NCBI RefSeq assembly: GCF_004114795.1
Contig: NZ_CP035311.1
Coordinates: forward strand, 1,984,001-2,048,000
DNA length: 64,000 bases
Reading direction: 5' to 3'
DNA from: Janthinobacterium sp. 17J80-10
GTDB taxonomy: Bacteria; Pseudomonadota; Gammaproteobacteria; Burkholderiales; Burkholderiaceae_D
This document shows, one piece after another, positions 8,403 to 18,338 of the stretch. Position 1 is the first letter of the stretch; every line of letters starts with the position of its first letter. A model generated the notes under the pieces. The model saw only the letters and a program-made list of their open reading frames with translations. It did no database searches and was not told the origin of the DNA. A program made the translations under genes and the position numbers.

Positions 8403-8435
8403 CAAGAACCATGAGGCAGAAGCGGCGGAGTCGAT

Positions 8436-9368
8436 ATGTCGGATGAATCAGCGCGACCAATCGTCATCAAGCGGATCAAGAAATCCGCCGGCCATCATGG
8501 CGGCGCATGGAAGATTGCCTACGCCGACTTTGTGACCGCCATGATGGCGTTCTTTCTGCTGATGTGGCTGCTTGGCTCGACCTCCAAGGGCGACTTGCAA
8601 GGTATTGCCGAATACTTCCAGACGCCCTTGCGGGTGGCGATGGGCGGCGGCTCAGGTGCTGGCGACAGCTCGCATGTGATTCAGGGCGGCGGCAAGGATC
8701 TGACTCGCAAGGATGGCCAGGTGAAGGCAAAGGATGTGCCCGGCGAAAAGAAGACTTACAACATCAAGAGCGCGACCGAACTCCTGGAAAAGGTGGAGGG
8801 CGAGCGCCTCAAGGCCTTGAAGCAGAAAATCGAAGAAGTTATCGCCAACAGCCCGATACTGCGGCAATACAAGAACCAGCTGCTGCTGGATATCACCTCG
8901 GAAGGCTTGCGCATACAGATCGTCGATGAAAAAAACCGCCCGATGTTTGCGCTGGCGAAGGCGGACCTGCAACCCTATACGAAGGAAATCCTCCACGAAA
9001 TCGGCGTTGCATTGAACGAGGTGCCAAACAAGGTCAGCTTGTCGGGCCATACCGATGCCACACCTTATTCTCATGGCGAAAAAGGGTACAGCAACTGGGA
9101 ATTGTCGGCAGACCGCGCCAACGCGTCGCGTCGCGAGTTAATTTCAGGCGGCATGGATGAGGCAAAGGTCTTGCGCGTGGTTGGTTTGTCATCGGTGCTC
9201 CTGTTCGACAAGGAAAATCCGACCAATCCGAGTAACCGCCGTATCAGCATCATTGTCATGAACAAGAAGGCGGAACTCGCGGCATTGCAGGATCTGGGCG
9301 CCATGCCGGTGCCGAACGGCGAAGCAGCGGCAAGCCCGGAACGGAAAGAAGCGGAAGAAGCGCAGTAA
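8436..9368 (+). CDS. motB: Flagellar stator protein MotB
   Basis: A 310-residue stator subunit. A single membrane helix (about 28-48) carries the proton-binding Asp31 in the YADFVTAMMAF segment. A linker with plug-like amphipathic stretch follows, then a C-terminal OmpA-like peptidoglycan-binding domain (about 155-285) with LSGHTDATPYS and NRRISI. GGAG precedes the ATG. It pairs with MotA just upstream. A distinct second stator pair, MotC/MotD, is present at 26045-27592, so the cell has two stator systems. Confidence 0.96.
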   Translation: MSDESARPIVIKRIKKSAGHHGGAWKIAYADFVTAMMAFFLLMWLLGSTSKGDLQGIAEYFQTPLRVAMGGGSGAGDSSHVIQGGGKDLTRKDGQVKAKDVPGEKKTYNIKSATELLEKVEGERLKALKQKIEEVIANSPILRQYKNQLLLDITSEGLRIQIVDEKNRPMFALAKADLQPYTKEILHEIGVALNEVPNKVSLSGHTDATPYSHGEKGYSNWELSADRANASRRELISGGMDEAKVLRVVGLSSVLLFDKENPTNPSNRRISIIVMNKKAELAALQDLGAMPVPNGEAAASPERKEAEEAQ

Positions 9369-9380
9369 TCAGGGGCATAA

Positions 9381-9405
9381 AGGCGGGGACCCGCCTGTAC
9401 TTTTG
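9381..9405 (+). terminator. Weak hairpin after motB
   Basis: AGGCGG-GGAC-CCGCCT (9381-9396) followed by GTACTTTT. The stem is only 6 bp and the T-run is short, so it may be an attenuator within the mot-che unit. Confidence 0.35.
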
Positions 9406-9431
9406 AAGGTGCTGGTGATAAGGTATTTTTC

Positions 9432-9980
9432 ATGACAAGAAAAAAATTACTTGCGCCTCAGGTGAAAGGCCTGCTGGAGGTGGTGGCCGATCATGGCAAC
9501 CAGAACCTGACCGAGGTGGAGACCGACCTGCTGCAGACGACTTTCCTGCTGGGCGAGGCGATCGAGAAGCTGTCGTCCAGTTTCATGGCGATCCATGAAA
9601 CCGTGCGGGCCCAGCAGGATCTGGTGGACGCGCTGCTTTCAAATGGCGTGCCGCCGTCTGGCAGCGCGGAAAAGCTGAAGGACTTGCAGGGAGAGATCGG
9701 CAGGCATGTGAATGCCGCTGTCACCGGCTTGCAGTTTCAGGATATGACGACGCAGCTGATCGGCCGCACGGTGCGGCGCGTGACCGGCTTGCGTGAGGTG
9801 CTCGATGTTCTGGAGGGCGGCAGCGCCGCCATCCTGGCAGACGCGTCGGCAGAGAATATTGCCGAGGTGCTGCATAACCTCAACGCCGTGGTTGAAAGCC
9901 AGGCCAAAAAGCTGGAAAGTCTTTTGTGGAAACCTGTGCATCAGACTCACATGGAAAGCGGCGACATCGAATTGTTTTGA
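9432..9980 (+). CDS. CheZ-like chemotaxis phosphatase candidate
   Basis: A 182-residue, largely helical cytoplasmic protein. Residues 101-110 read QFQDMTTQLI, which matches the CheZ catalytic segment FQDLTGQVI, so the two catalytic residues, Asp and Gln four apart, are both present (Asp104 and Gln108). CheZ stimulates CheY-P dephosphorylation. The C-terminus ends in SGDIELF; CheZ proteins end in a short acidic-hydrophobic CheY-binding tail, and the CheD of this same locus ends in AGDIELFS. It is placed between motB and cheY1, not in the usual cheZ position after the second cheY. Overall identity to classical CheZ looks low, so the function is inferred from the motif, the tail and the neighbours. 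Confidence 0.6.
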   Translation: MTRKKLLAPQVKGLLEVVADHGNQNLTEVETDLLQTTFLLGEAIEKLSSSFMAIHETVRAQQDLVDALLSNGVPPSGSAEKLKDLQGEIGRHVNAAVTGLQFQDMTTQLIGRTVRRVTGLREVLDVLEGGSAAILADASAENIAEVLHNLNAVVESQAKKLESLLWKPVHQTHMESGDIELF

Positions 9981-10005
9981 ACGCAGAAATATAGACAGGT
10001 GTAAG

Positions 10006-10020
10006 CGGGCGAAAAGCCCG
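10006..10020 (+). other. Small hairpin upstream of cheY1
   Basis: CGGGC-GAAAA-GCCCG, a 5-bp stem in the 64-bp gap before cheY1. No T-run follows. It may be a processing or attenuation site. Confidence 0.3.
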
Positions 10021-10044
10021 TAAACGACAATAGCGGGAGTAAAG

Positions 10045-10410
10045 ATGGCAAAAACGATACTTGCAGTGGACGATTCGGGATCGCTGAGGCAGATGGTGGT
10101 ATTCAGCCTGAAGGCAGCCGGCTACAAGGTGACCGAAGCCGTTGACGGGCAAGATGGCCTTGAAAAGGCCAAGGCCGAGGTATTTGACCTGGTGCTGACT
10201 GACCAGAACATGCCGCGCATGGACGGACTGACCCTGATCCGTTCGCTGCGCACGCTGCCGGCCTACCAGTCCGTGCCGATCCTGATGCTGACCACCGAAG
10301 CCAGCGATGAAATGAAACAGAAGGGCCGGGCCGCCGGCGCCAATGGCTGGCTGGTCAAACCATTCGATCCACAGCGCCTGACCGAGGTGGTCAAGAAAGT
10401 CATTGGCTGA
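10045..10410 (+). CDS. cheY: Single-domain response regulator CheY (copy 1)
   Basis: A 121-residue receiver domain with no output domain. The acidic pocket is Asp9/Asp10, the phosphorylation site is Asp53 (LTDQNMP), the switch threonine is in MLTTEAS, and the lysine is in LVKPFDP. It is phosphorylated by CheA, encoded 66 bp downstream. It differs clearly from the second CheY at 17898, whose DWNMP site and MRRIVRNLL helix look more like the motor-binding enterobacterial CheY. This copy may therefore act as a phosphate sink or act on another target. Its neighbour upstream is the CheZ-like protein. Confidence 0.93.
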   Translation: MAKTILAVDDSGSLRQMVVFSLKAAGYKVTEAVDGQDGLEKAKAEVFDLVLTDQNMPRMDGLTLIRSLRTLPAYQSVPILMLTTEASDEMKQKGRAAGANGWLVKPFDPQRLTEVVKKVIG

Positions 10411-10476
10411 GTGATTTGGCAGGAATGATGGCGCAAAGCCTGCGGGGATGGTGCTAGTGAAAAATGGAGTCCGATA

Positions 10477-12738
10477 ATGACTGTTGACATGAGCCAGTTC
10501 TACCAGGTGTTCTTCGAAGAGACCGAAGAGCTCCTGGCAGAAATGGAAAGGCTGCTCCTGGCCATCGACGTCGCACAGCCCGATTCGGAAGATCTGAATG
10601 CGATTTTCCGCGCCGCACATTCGATCAAGGGTGGCGCCAGTACGTTTGGCATCACCGACCTCACCGAAGTCACGCATGTCCTCGAAACGCTGCTCGACCG
10701 CATTCGCAAGGGCGAGATGGCACTCACCGGCGAGCATGTCGACGCTTTCCTTGCAGCCAAGGATGTCCTCAAGATGCAGCTCGATGGCCATCGGCACGGC
10801 GCTGCGGTGGACCGTGGCCAGGTAGATGAAATCCGCGCCTCGCTTCAGCGCATGGCGCAGCAGGGCGACGGCGGCAATGCTGCCAGGGCGCAGCCTCCAA
10901 AGTCAGGTGCTCACCGCGCCGCAGCGGCGGTTCCAACAGGAATACAGCGTTACCGCATCGAATTGCCGGCGCTGGAAGAGCGCGATGTCAAGGCGCTGGC
11001 GGGCGAAATCGGATTGCTCGGGGCGATCACCGAGTCGCGCCTGCCTGACGGCCGCGGCGTATTCGTGCTGGATACCGAAGACAGCGTCGACAATATTGTC
11101 GCGATCTGTTCGTTCATCATGGACGCGTCGGACCTGAAAATCACTGCCGAAGCAGCCGCCGGTGCGGGCGATGATCCGGGCTACGGATTTTTCGATCCGC
11201 TGCCAGGGCGCTCTGCCAGTACTGAAGATACGCAGGGTTACGGCTTTTTTGAGCCATTGCAGTCTGCCGTGCAGCAAAACGCCATCGAGAATGCGCAGGG
11301 CTATGGCTTCTTCGAGCCCATGCAATCGGCGGCAGCGCAAAATGCAATGGAAAATGCCCAGGGCTACGGTTTTTTTGCGCCATTCGTGCCAAACGGTATT
11401 GCCGCGCCTGGCAATGTGGAAGGGGTAAATGCCTTAGCATCAAGCACGGACGATACTGCGGCAGCGGCAGAGCCGGCTAATGCCGCTCCGGCGCGCAAGC
11501 CGCCACCGAAGCGCGATGCGGACAAGCCGGTTGCCGGCCATGTCGAGGCATCGACCTCGATTCGCGTCGGCATTGAAAAGGTCGACCAGTTGATCAACCT
11601 CGTTGGCGAGCTCGTGATCACGCAGGCCATGATCGAGCAACGCGTCGGCTCGCTCGACCCGATGCTGCACGAGCGCCTTCTCAACAGTGTCAGCCAGCTG
11701 ACGCGTAATACACGCGATCTGCAGGAGGCGGTCATGTCAATCCGCATGATGCCGATGGATTACGTCTTTTCGCGATTTCCGCGCATGGTGCGCGACCTGG
11801 CCGGCAAGCTTGGCAAGAAGGTTGAATTTGTCACGCATGGCGCCGCAACCGAGCTGGACAAGGGCTTGATCGAACGCATTGTCGACCCGCTGACCCACCT
11901 GGTCAGAAACAGCATCGACCACGGCATTGAAATGCCCGATGTGCGCACAGCCGCCGGAAAGAACGAGACCGGGAGGCTGTCGCTGTCGGCGGCGCACCAG
12001 GGCGGCAACATCATCATCGAGGTCTCGGACGACGGCGGTGGGTTGAGCCGCGAGAGGATCCTCGACAAGGCGCGCCAGCAGGGCTTGCCTGTGGTGGACA
12101 CCATGCCTGACACGGACGTCTGGCAGCTTATTTTTGCGCCGGGATTTTCAACGGCGGAGGTCGTGACCGATGTCTCCGGCCGCGGCGTGGGCATGGATGT
12201 CGTCAAACGCAACATCGAGTCCATGGGCGGCGTGGTGGAAATCCGCTCGTTGCGCGGCTTCGGCACGACCATCTCGATCTCGTTGCCGCTGACGCTGGCG
12301 ATCCTGGATGGCATGTCGATCAAGGTTGGCCCGGAAATCTATATCCTGCCGCTGGCCTACGTTATCGAATCGCTGCAGCCACGTGTCGAGGATATCAAGG
12401 AAATCAGCGGCAGCGGTCGCGTGATCAAGGTGCGCGGCGAGTATCTGCAGCTGATCCCGCTGCACCAGATGTTCGGCATCGATTCCGCATGCACCGAGCC
12501 ATCCGACGGCATCGTCGTCATACTGGAGTCCGACGGCAGGAAGGCGGCGCTGTTCGTCGATGAACTGGTCGGGCAGCAGCAGGTCGTGGTGAAAAATCTC
12601 GAATCGAATTATCGCAAGGTGGCCGGAATCTCCGGCGCGACCATTCTCGGCGACGGCGGCGTCTCCCTGATCGTCGACGTCGCCGCGCTGTTGCGCTCAA
12701 GCCGCCAACTGAATGACGAATCAATCTATACCGAATAA
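10477..12738 (+). CDS. cheA: Chemotaxis sensor histidine kinase CheA
   Basis: A 753-residue kinase that passes phosphate from receptors to CheY and CheB. Domains in order: P1 Hpt with phospho-His48 (AAHSIKGG); a P2-like alpha/beta domain about 150-225; a linker with four GYGFF repeats (235-303); P3 dimerisation about 365-425; P4 ATPase with N-box [13 protein letters not shown]1 DDGGG, F-box APGFSTAE and G2 [10 protein letters not shown]; and P5, a CheW-like domain, about 605-745. All catalytic motifs are intact. It is longer than the 654-residue E. coli protein mainly because of the repeat-bearing linker. cheW follows within 10 bp. Confidence 0.97.
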   Translation: MTVDMSQFYQVFFEETEELLAEMERLLLAIDVAQPDSEDLNAIFRAAHSIKGGASTFGITDLTEVTHVLETLLDRIRKGEMALTGEHVDAFLAAKDVLKMQLDGHRHGAAVDRGQVDEIRASLQRMAQQGDGGNAARAQPPKSGAHRAAAAVPTGIQRYRIELPALEERDVKALAGEIGLLGAITESRLPDGRGVFVLDTEDSVDNIVAICSFIMDASDLKITAEAAAGAGDDPGYGFFDPLPGRSASTEDTQGYGFFEPLQSAVQQNAIENAQGYGFFEPMQSAAAQNAMENAQGYGFFAPFVPNGIAAPGNVEGVNALASSTDDTAAAAEPANAAPARKPPPKRDADKPVAGHVEASTSIRVGIEKVDQLINLVGELVITQAMIEQRVGSLDPMLHERLLNSVSQLTRNTRDLQEAVMSIRMMPMDYVFSRFPRMVRDLAGKLGKKVEFVTHGAATELDKGLIERIVDPLTHLVRNSIDHGIEMPDVRTAAGKNETGRLSLSAAHQGGNIIIEVSDDGGGLSRERILDKARQQGLPVVDTMPDTDVWQLIFAPGFSTAEVVTDVSGRGVGMDVVKRNIESMGGVVEIRSLRGFGTTISISLPLTLAILDGMSIKVGPEIYILPLAYVIESLQPRVEDIKEISGSGRVIKVRGEYLQLIPLHQMFGIDSACTEPSDGIVVILESDGRKAALFVDELVGQQQVVVKNLESNYRKVAGISGATILGDGGVSLIVDVAALLRSSRQLNDESIYTE
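11179..11385 (+). repeat. Four GYGFF(D/E/A)P repeats in the CheA linker
   Basis: Within cheA, GYGFF followed by D, E or A and P occurs at residues 235, 254, 275 and 296. Spacing is 19, 21 and 21 residues. Copies two to four also share the intervening text (QSA...QNA.EN), so a 63-bp unit has been duplicated. The segment joins P2-like and P3 domains. Confidence 0.85.
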
Positions 12739-12748
12739 GGACAAGGCC

Positions 12749-13261
12749 ATGCAGACACCAGACCATAACAAGGGATTTTCAAGCGGTGAAAAGGCCGCAG
12801 CGGAAATCGCCGGCAATGAATTTCTCGCCTTTACATTAGGCAAGGAAGAATATGGCATCGATATCCTCAAGGTGCAGGAAATCCGCGGATACGAGACGGT
12901 CACCCGCATCGCCAATGCGCCGGAATTCGTCAAGGGTGTGATCAACTTGCGCGGCATTATCGTGCCGATCGTGGATATGCGCATCAAGTTCAACCTGGGC
13001 GAGCCGACCTATGACCAGTTCACCGTGGTCATCATACTGAACATCGCCGGGCGCATCGTCGGCATGGTGGTGGACAGCGTTTCGGACGTGATTACCCTGA
13101 ATGCCGGCCAGATCAAACCGGCGCCGGAAATGGGCACGGCATTCAATACGGACTATCTGATCGGCCTGGGCACGCTGGAAGAGCGCATGCTGATCCTGAT
13201 CGATATCGACAAGCTGATGTCGAGTGCCGAAATGGGCCTGATCGACAAGATTGCCGCATAA
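12749..13261 (+). CDS. cheW: Chemotaxis coupling protein CheW
   Basis: A 170-residue SH3-like coupling protein that links CheA to the receptors. The core is normal: [18 protein letters not shown] near the start, then [18 protein letters not shown] and [16 protein letters not shown]. The start is set at ATG 12749 because AAGGAC lies seven bases before it; an in-frame ATG at 12713 would overlap cheA by 26 bp. It lies between cheA and the MCP gene. Confidence 0.96.
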   Translation: MQTPDHNKGFSSGEKAAAEIAGNEFLAFTLGKEEYGIDILKVQEIRGYETVTRIANAPEFVKGVINLRGIIVPIVDMRIKFNLGEPTYDQFTVVIILNIAGRIVGMVVDSVSDVITLNAGQIKPAPEMGTAFNTDYLIGLGTLEERMLILIDIDKLMSSAEMGLIDKIAA

Positions 13262-13326
13262 AGTGTCATTGGCGGCGGCTTTCTGCCGCGCGTTTTGCAC
13301 ACCCTCAAGTAGCCCGGAGTAAGCAC

Positions 13327-15060
13327 ATGTTCAAGAATATATCCATACGTTCGCGCCTGATCTTTGTCATCGCATTTCTGTCGGTATCCCTGATCGGCGG
13401 CGGCATCGTTGGCCTGGGCAGCCTGCACCATTTCAATAACTCGCTCACCTCGATGTATCAGGATCGCCTGGTGCCCCTGGCGCAGCTGGACCTGATTGTG
13501 CGGGCGGTCGATCGCAACCGCCTGGCGCTGACCGAGGCTGTCAATGGCAGTCCGGAACTCGTTACCACGCGCCTGGCTGAAGTCGACAAGCGCATCGGCG
13601 AAATCACTGCCAGCTGGAGTGCCTACATTGCCAAGGTCAAGAATCCGGAAGAGCGTCGTCTGGCCGATCTCTTTGCCGAGTCGCGCGGCAAGTTCGTTCA
13701 GGAAGGTCTGAAGCCGGCGATTGCCGCATTGAGCAGCCAAAACCGGGCGCTGGCCATGGAAATCATGCAGGGGCCGCTGAGCCAGCATTACCAGCCGCTG
13801 GAGCAGAATGTCGACGCCCTCATCAAGCATAATCGCGACACAGCGGAAAGCGAGTTTGCCAGCGGCCAGGAGCTGTATGTGCTGGTGCGTAACGCTTCGC
13901 TGGTTTCGCTGGCTGGCGGCTTGCTGATCGGCCTGTTCATGGCTTACTGGCTGGTCGCTTCGATCTCGCGGCCGCTGGAAGAGGCGGTGCTGGTTGCCAA
14001 GAGCGTCGCCGACGGCGACCTGACACAATCTTTCGATACCGATGCCCGCGACGAGACCGGCCAGTTGCTGGTGGCATTGCGCGACATGAATGACAGCCTG
14101 GCGCACACGGTGGGCCAGGTCTTGACGGCGATCGAAACCATCGGCGTGGGCTCGCGCCAGATTGCCTCCGGCAATGCCGACCTGTCCGCGCGTACCGAAT
14201 CGCAAGCCAGTTCGCTGGAAGAAACCGCGTCCTCGATGGAAGAGCTGACCACGACGGTCAAGCAAAATGCCGACAATGCCCGCCAGGCCAACCTGCTGGT
14301 GGTGTCGGCGTCGGATTATGCGGTCAAGGGTGGCCAGGTGGTGGGGCAGGTCGTGGAAACGATGGGCTCGATCAAGGAAAGCTCGCGCAAGATCGTCGAT
14401 ATCATCGGGGTGATCGACAGCATTGCCTTCCAGACGAATATCCTGGCGCTGAATGCCGCGGTGGAAGCGGCGCGCGCCGGCGAGCAGGGCCGCGGCTTTG
14501 CCGTGGTGGCGGCGGAAGTGCGCAGCCTGGCACAGCGTTCGGCAGGCGCCGCCAAGGAAATCAAGTCCCTGATCGGCGATTCGGTCGAACGCGTCGATGT
14601 CGGCGCAAGGCTGGTCGACGACGCCGGCAAGACCATGGATGAGATCGTTTCTTCAGTCAAGCACGTGGCCGACATCATGGCCGAAATCACGGCTGCCAGC
14701 CAGGAGCAAAGCAGCGGCATCGAAGAAGTCAACCGCGCCATCGCGCAAATGGATGAAATGACCCAGCAAAACGCCGCGCTGGTGGAGCAGGCTGCCGCAG
14801 CCGCGCAGAGCATGCAGGACCAGGCGGCTGCGCTGGCCAAGGCAGTGGCGATCTTCAAGCTGAAGCAGGGCAAGATGCACGGGCGCGCACGGGCGTTGCC
14901 GCCGGCGTCCCCGAGCACATCTGCCGCGCCGCGACCGGCCGCGCAATTGCCGGCAGCCAGGCCGGCAACGCGCGAGGTCGCCCCGAGGCCGGCGCAGCCT
15001 GCACCCAGAATCGCCAAGCCTGTCAATTCCGGCAATGGCGACGATTGGGAGGAGTTTTGA
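13327..15060 (+). CDS. Methyl-accepting chemotaxis protein with CheR-tether tail
   Basis: A 577-residue receptor. Membrane helices at about 10-30 and 192-213 flank a four-helix-bundle periplasmic sensor domain. HAMP (about 214-268) and a cytoplasmic signalling domain follow, with the conserved hairpin tip [19 protein letters not shown]. The last five residues are DWEEF, the acidic/aromatic pentapeptide that tethers CheR and CheB (NWETF in E. coli Tar/Tsr). A long proline/alanine-rich flexible arm precedes it. cheR and cheB follow in the same operon, consistent with this receptor using them. The ligand is not predictable from sequence. Confidence 0.95.
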   Translation: MFKNISIRSRLIFVIAFLSVSLIGGGIVGLGSLHHFNNSLTSMYQDRLVPLAQLDLIVRAVDRNRLALTEAVNGSPELVTTRLAEVDKRIGEITASWSAYIAKVKNPEERRLADLFAESRGKFVQEGLKPAIAALSSQNRALAMEIMQGPLSQHYQPLEQNVDALIKHNRDTAESEFASGQELYVLVRNASLVSLAGGLLIGLFMAYWLVASISRPLEEAVLVAKSVADGDLTQSFDTDARDETGQLLVALRDMNDSLAHTVGQVLTAIETIGVGSRQIASGNADLSARTESQASSLEETASSMEELTTTVKQNADNARQANLLVVSASDYAVKGGQVVGQVVETMGSIKESSRKIVDIIGVIDSIAFQTNILALNAAVEAARAGEQGRGFAVVAAEVRSLAQRSAGAAKEIKSLIGDSVERVDVGARLVDDAGKTMDEIVSSVKHVADIMAEITAASQEQSSGIEEVNRAIAQMDEMTQQNAALVEQAAAAAQSMQDQAAALAKAVAIFKLKQGKMHGRARALPPASPSTSAAPRPAAQLPAARPATREVAPRPAQPAPRIAKPVNSGNGDDWEEF

Positions 15061-15088
15061 TGTGCCCTGACGGAGTGACAAGCAAGCG

Positions 15089-16003
15089 ATGAGCATGGCA
15101 ATGTCAAAGAGTTCGTCCGGCATCCTGCTGACTGCAGCTGGCAGGCCGGAAGGCGTCAAGGAATTTGAATTCACTGCACGTGACTTCGAGCGCGTGCGCA
15201 CGATGATTTACCGCAAGGCAGGAATCGCGCTGGCCGACAGCAAGCAGGAAATGGTTTACAGCCGCCTTGCACGGCGCCTGCGCGCCACCGGCGTGGGCAC
15301 GTTTGCAGCGTATCTTGATGACCTTGACCGCCAGGCGGACAGCGCCGAGTGGGAGGCGTTCACCAATGCCCTGACCACCAACCTGACGTCGTTCTTCCGC
15401 GAAGCGCACCATTTTCCGCTCCTTGCCGAGCACGTCGCCGGCCGCAAGGAGCCCGTGACCATCTGGTGTTCGGCAGCTTCCACGGGGGAGGAGCCGTATT
15501 CGATCGCGATGACCCTGTGCGAGGCATTCGGCAGCATGACCCCGCCGGCGCGGGTGATTGCCACCGATATCGATACCAATGTGCTCGCGACCGGCGAGAA
15601 GGGCGTGTACGGCGTCGACCGCATCGAACGCATGGCGCCGGAGCGGGTCAAGCGTTTCTTTTTGAAGGGCAAGGGTGCCCAGGCCGGCATGGTGCGGGTG
15701 CGCGACGAATTGCGCGCGATGGTGACGTTCCAGCGCCTGAACCTGCTGGCGGATCACTGGCCGATTTCGGGACCTTTCGATGCGATTTTCTGTCGGAATG
15801 TCATGATTTATTTCGACAAGCCGACCCAGGGCAAGATACTGTCGCGGTTTGCGCCGCTGATGAAGCCTGACGCATTGCTGTTTGCCGGACACTCGGAAAA
15901 CTTCCTCTACGTTTCCGACATGTTCAAGCTGCGTGGCAAGACCGTCTACGAGCTGTCCGACAAGAACACCGCTGCCAGCTCGCCGCTGGTGCGCAAAGCA
16001 TGA
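15089..16003 (+). CDS. cheR: Chemotaxis receptor methyltransferase CheR
   Basis: A 304-residue enzyme that methylates receptor glutamates using S-adenosylmethionine. The N-terminal helical domain is followed by the Rossmann domain, with CSAASTGEEPYSIAM as SAM motif I and DAIFCRNVMIYFDK as a later conserved motif. It has no TPR extension. The start at 15089 follows GGAG by 13 bases; in-frame ATGs at 15095 and 15101 are alternatives. It lies 28 bp after the MCP gene, whose DWEEF tail fits the CheR beta-subdomain. Confidence 0.96.
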   Translation: MSMAMSKSSSGILLTAAGRPEGVKEFEFTARDFERVRTMIYRKAGIALADSKQEMVYSRLARRLRATGVGTFAAYLDDLDRQADSAEWEAFTNALTTNLTSFFREAHHFPLLAEHVAGRKEPVTIWCSAASTGEEPYSIAMTLCEAFGSMTPPARVIATDIDTNVLATGEKGVYGVDRIERMAPERVKRFFLKGKGAQAGMVRVRDELRAMVTFQRLNLLADHWPISGPFDAIFCRNVMIYFDKPTQGKILSRFAPLMKPDALLFAGHSENFLYVSDMFKLRGKTVYELSDKNTAASSPLVRKA

Positions 16004-16013
16004 GAAGCGAGAG

Positions 16014-16625
16014 ATGAGTAGCGCAAGTGTCGAACAGTTGGCCAAGAATATCTATTACGATCGCACCTTCGATTGCGACGCGGCGAAGATTTTGCCAGGA
16101 GAGTATTTCGTCACGCCCAAGGACATGATGATTGTCACGGTGCTGGGTTCCTGCGTCGCCGCCTGTATTCGCGACCGCGTCACGGGTATCGGCGGGATGA
16201 ATCATTTCATGCTGCCCGATAGCAGTACCGATGTTGACAGTCCGGTGTCAGCTTCCATGCGTTATGGCACCTATGCAATGGAAGTGTTGATCAATGAGTT
16301 GCTCAAGGCGGGTGCGCGGCGCGAAAATCTGGAGGCCAAAGTGTTTGGCGGCGGTAATGTCCTGCGCGGTTTCGTGGCGATCAACGTGGGCGAACGCAAC
16401 GCCCAGTTTGTCCGTAATTATCTGAAAGCCGAAAGCATTCGTATCGTCGCCGAAGATTTGAATGATATACACCCGCGCAAGGTCTATTTTTTCCCGCGCA
16501 GCGGCAAGGTGCTTGTCAAGAAGCTCAAGCAACTCAACAACAATACCCTGGTCAATCGCGAACAGGACTACGCTCATCGTCTGCAATCCAAGCCGGTGGC
16601 TGGCGATATCGAACTGTTCTCTTGA
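16014..16625 (+). CDS. cheD: Chemoreceptor glutamine deamidase CheD
   Basis: A 203-residue deamidase that converts receptor glutamines to glutamates. The catalytic cysteine is in LGSCVAAC and the histidine in GGMNHFMLP. The start is ATG 16014, 10 bp after cheR; upstream codons in this frame overlap cheR and are not CheD-like. The C-terminus is AGDIELFS, nearly the same as the SGDIELF end of the CheZ-like protein at 9432. The gene order cheR-cheD-cheB is usual for this group. Confidence 0.95.
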   Translation: MSSASVEQLAKNIYYDRTFDCDAAKILPGEYFVTPKDMMIVTVLGSCVAACIRDRVTGIGGMNHFMLPDSSTDVDSPVSASMRYGTYAMEVLINELLKAGARRENLEAKVFGGGNVLRGFVAINVGERNAQFVRNYLKAESIRIVAEDLNDIHPRKVYFFPRSGKVLVKKLKQLNNNTLVNREQDYAHRLQSKPVAGDIELFS

Positions 16626-16663
16626 TACGGAGCAGCTGGGCACATGGTTCGGAGAATTAAGGC

Positions 16664-17740
16664 ATGAAAACGAAAGTGTTGATTGTGGATGACTCGGCGC
16701 TGATTCGCAGCGTCATGAAGGAGATCATCAACAGCCAGCCCGACATGGAGGTGGTAGGGGCCGCGCCAGATCCGCTGGTGGCGCGTGAATTGATCAAGCA
16801 GACCAATCCGGACGTGCTGACGCTGGACGTGGAAATGCCGAAGATGGATGGCCTGGATTTTCTCGAAAAACTGATGCGGCTGCGTCCGATGCCGGTGGTC
16901 ATGGTGTCGTCGCTGACCGAGCGCGGGTCGGAAATCACCATGCGTGCGCTGGAGCTTGGCGCAGTTGATTTTGTCACCAAGCCCAAGATCTCCATCCAGC
17001 ATGGCATGCTGGAATATACGGAGTTGATTACCGAGAAGATCCGCACGGCCTCGCGCGCTCGCGTCAAGGCGGCGCCACCGCGTACTGCCACCAGCGGCAT
17101 TCACGCTGCGGAAGGCTTGCCGCTGTTGCGCAATCCGCTTACCAGTAGTGAAAAGTTGATTATTATCGGCGCCTCCACCGGCGGTACCGAAGCGATCAAG
17201 GACTTTCTGATTCAAATGCCATCCGATTGTCCGGGTATCCTGATTACGCAGCATATGCCCGAAGGCTTTACGCGCTCGTTCGCCAAGCGGCTTGATTCGC
17301 TTTGCCGGATTGCCGTTTCGGAAGCGGCGGGAGATGAGCGTATCCTGCCGGGGCATGCCTATATTGCGCCGGGCCATTCGCATTTGCTGCTGGCGCGCAG
17401 CGGCGCCAACTATGTCACAAAACTCGACCAGGGGCCGCCGGTCAACCGGCACCGCCCATCGGTCGATGTGCTGTTCAGGTCTGCAGCCATTTGCGCCGGC
17501 AAGAATGCGGTGGGCGTGATCATGACGGGCATGGGTAAGGACGGTGCCCAGGGCATGCTGGAAATGAAGCATGCCGGGGCATTCAATTTTGCCCAGGACG
17601 AAGCCAGTTGCGTGGTGTTCGGCATGCCGCGCGAAGCCATTGCCATTGGTGCCGCCGACGAAGTCGGTCCGCTGAATGAATTGCCGGCGCGCGTGCTGCA
17701 CTACCTGGCGAGCCAGGGCAGCCGTGCGCTGCGCGTGTAA
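16664..17740 (+). CDS. cheB: Chemotaxis methylesterase/response regulator CheB
   Basis: A 358-residue enzyme that removes receptor methyl groups when phosphorylated by CheA. The receiver domain (1-120) has Asp10/Asp11-type acidic residues and the phosphorylation site Asp55 ([12 protein letters not shown]). The methylesterase domain (about 165-355) has the Ser in IGASTGG, the His in QHMPEGF and the Asp in TGMGKDGA, so the catalytic triad is complete. It is the last gene of the che operon; a 157-bp AT-rich gap separates it from cheY2. Confidence 0.97.
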   Translation: MKTKVLIVDDSALIRSVMKEIINSQPDMEVVGAAPDPLVARELIKQTNPDVLTLDVEMPKMDGLDFLEKLMRLRPMPVVMVSSLTERGSEITMRALELGAVDFVTKPKISIQHGMLEYTELITEKIRTASRARVKAAPPRTATSGIHAAEGLPLLRNPLTSSEKLIIIGASTGGTEAIKDFLIQMPSDCPGILITQHMPEGFTRSFAKRLDSLCRIAVSEAAGDERILPGHAYIAPGHSHLLLARSGANYVTKLDQGPPVNRHRPSVDVLFRSAAICAGKNAVGVIMTGMGKDGAQGMLEMKHAGAFNFAQDEASCVVFGMPREAIAIGAADEVGPLNELPARVLHYLASQGSRALRV

Positions 17741-17897
17741 TAGGCAATCCGGCAATGGTTGATAATGCAATTAATATGCGGAATTTGTTGGGTATTAGTA
17801 ATATTACTCATATTACCCATCAGCAATATGACTACTTCGGTGCATAATGGTGCCATGATCCTTTGGCTTGCTTTTTTAAAGAATTGATGGAGTAAAC

Positions 17898-18296
17898 ATG
17901 GTTAATCCGAATACCAAATTTCTGGTAGTTGACGATTTTTCGACGATGCGACGGATCGTGCGAAACCTGTTGAAGGAGTTGGGCTATACCAACGTCGATG
18001 AAGCCGAGGACGGTTCCATGGCTCTGACCAAGCTGCGCAGCGAGCAGTTTGATTTCGTCATTTCTGACTGGAACATGCCGATCATGGATGGCCTGACCAT
18101 GCTGCAGAACATCCGCGCCGATGCCGCGCTGTCGAAGTTGCCAGTGCTGATGGTGACTGCCGAAGCCAAGAAGGAAAACATCATTGCCGCAGCCCAGGCT
18201 GGCGCCAATGGCTATGTGGTCAAGCCGTTTACCGCGGCGACCCTGGATGAAAAACTTTCCAAGATTTTCGAGAAAATGGACAAGGCCGGTGGCTGA
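17898..18296 (+). CDS. cheY: Single-domain response regulator CheY (copy 2)
   Basis: A 132-residue receiver domain. Acidic pocket Asp12/Asp13, phosphorylation site Asp57 (SDWNMP), switch threonine in VTAEAK and lysine in VVKPFTA. It closely follows the enterobacterial motor-binding CheY in sequence ([18 protein letters not shown]), so it is the likely ligand of FliM. A cheZ gene would normally follow here; instead an EAL/HDOD gene starts 42 bp downstream. The 157-bp gap upstream is AT-rich and contains an imperfect dyad around GGGTATTAGTAATA, a possible promoter region. Confidence 0.96.
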   Translation: MVNPNTKFLVVDDFSTMRRIVRNLLKELGYTNVDEAEDGSMALTKLRSEQFDFVISDWNMPIMDGLTMLQNIRADAALSKLPVLMVTAEAKKENIIAAAQAGANGYVVKPFTAATLDEKLSKIFEKMDKAGG

Positions 18297-18338
18297 TTGC
18301 GCGTTGTTTTTTATTGATTCGATTGCCAGGTCCTTCCA

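Noticed and set aside
13262-13326. Sigma-28 promoter before the MCP gene
   Set aside because: TAAAGTGT occurs at the cheW stop, but the position 11 bp further does not read GCCGATAA.
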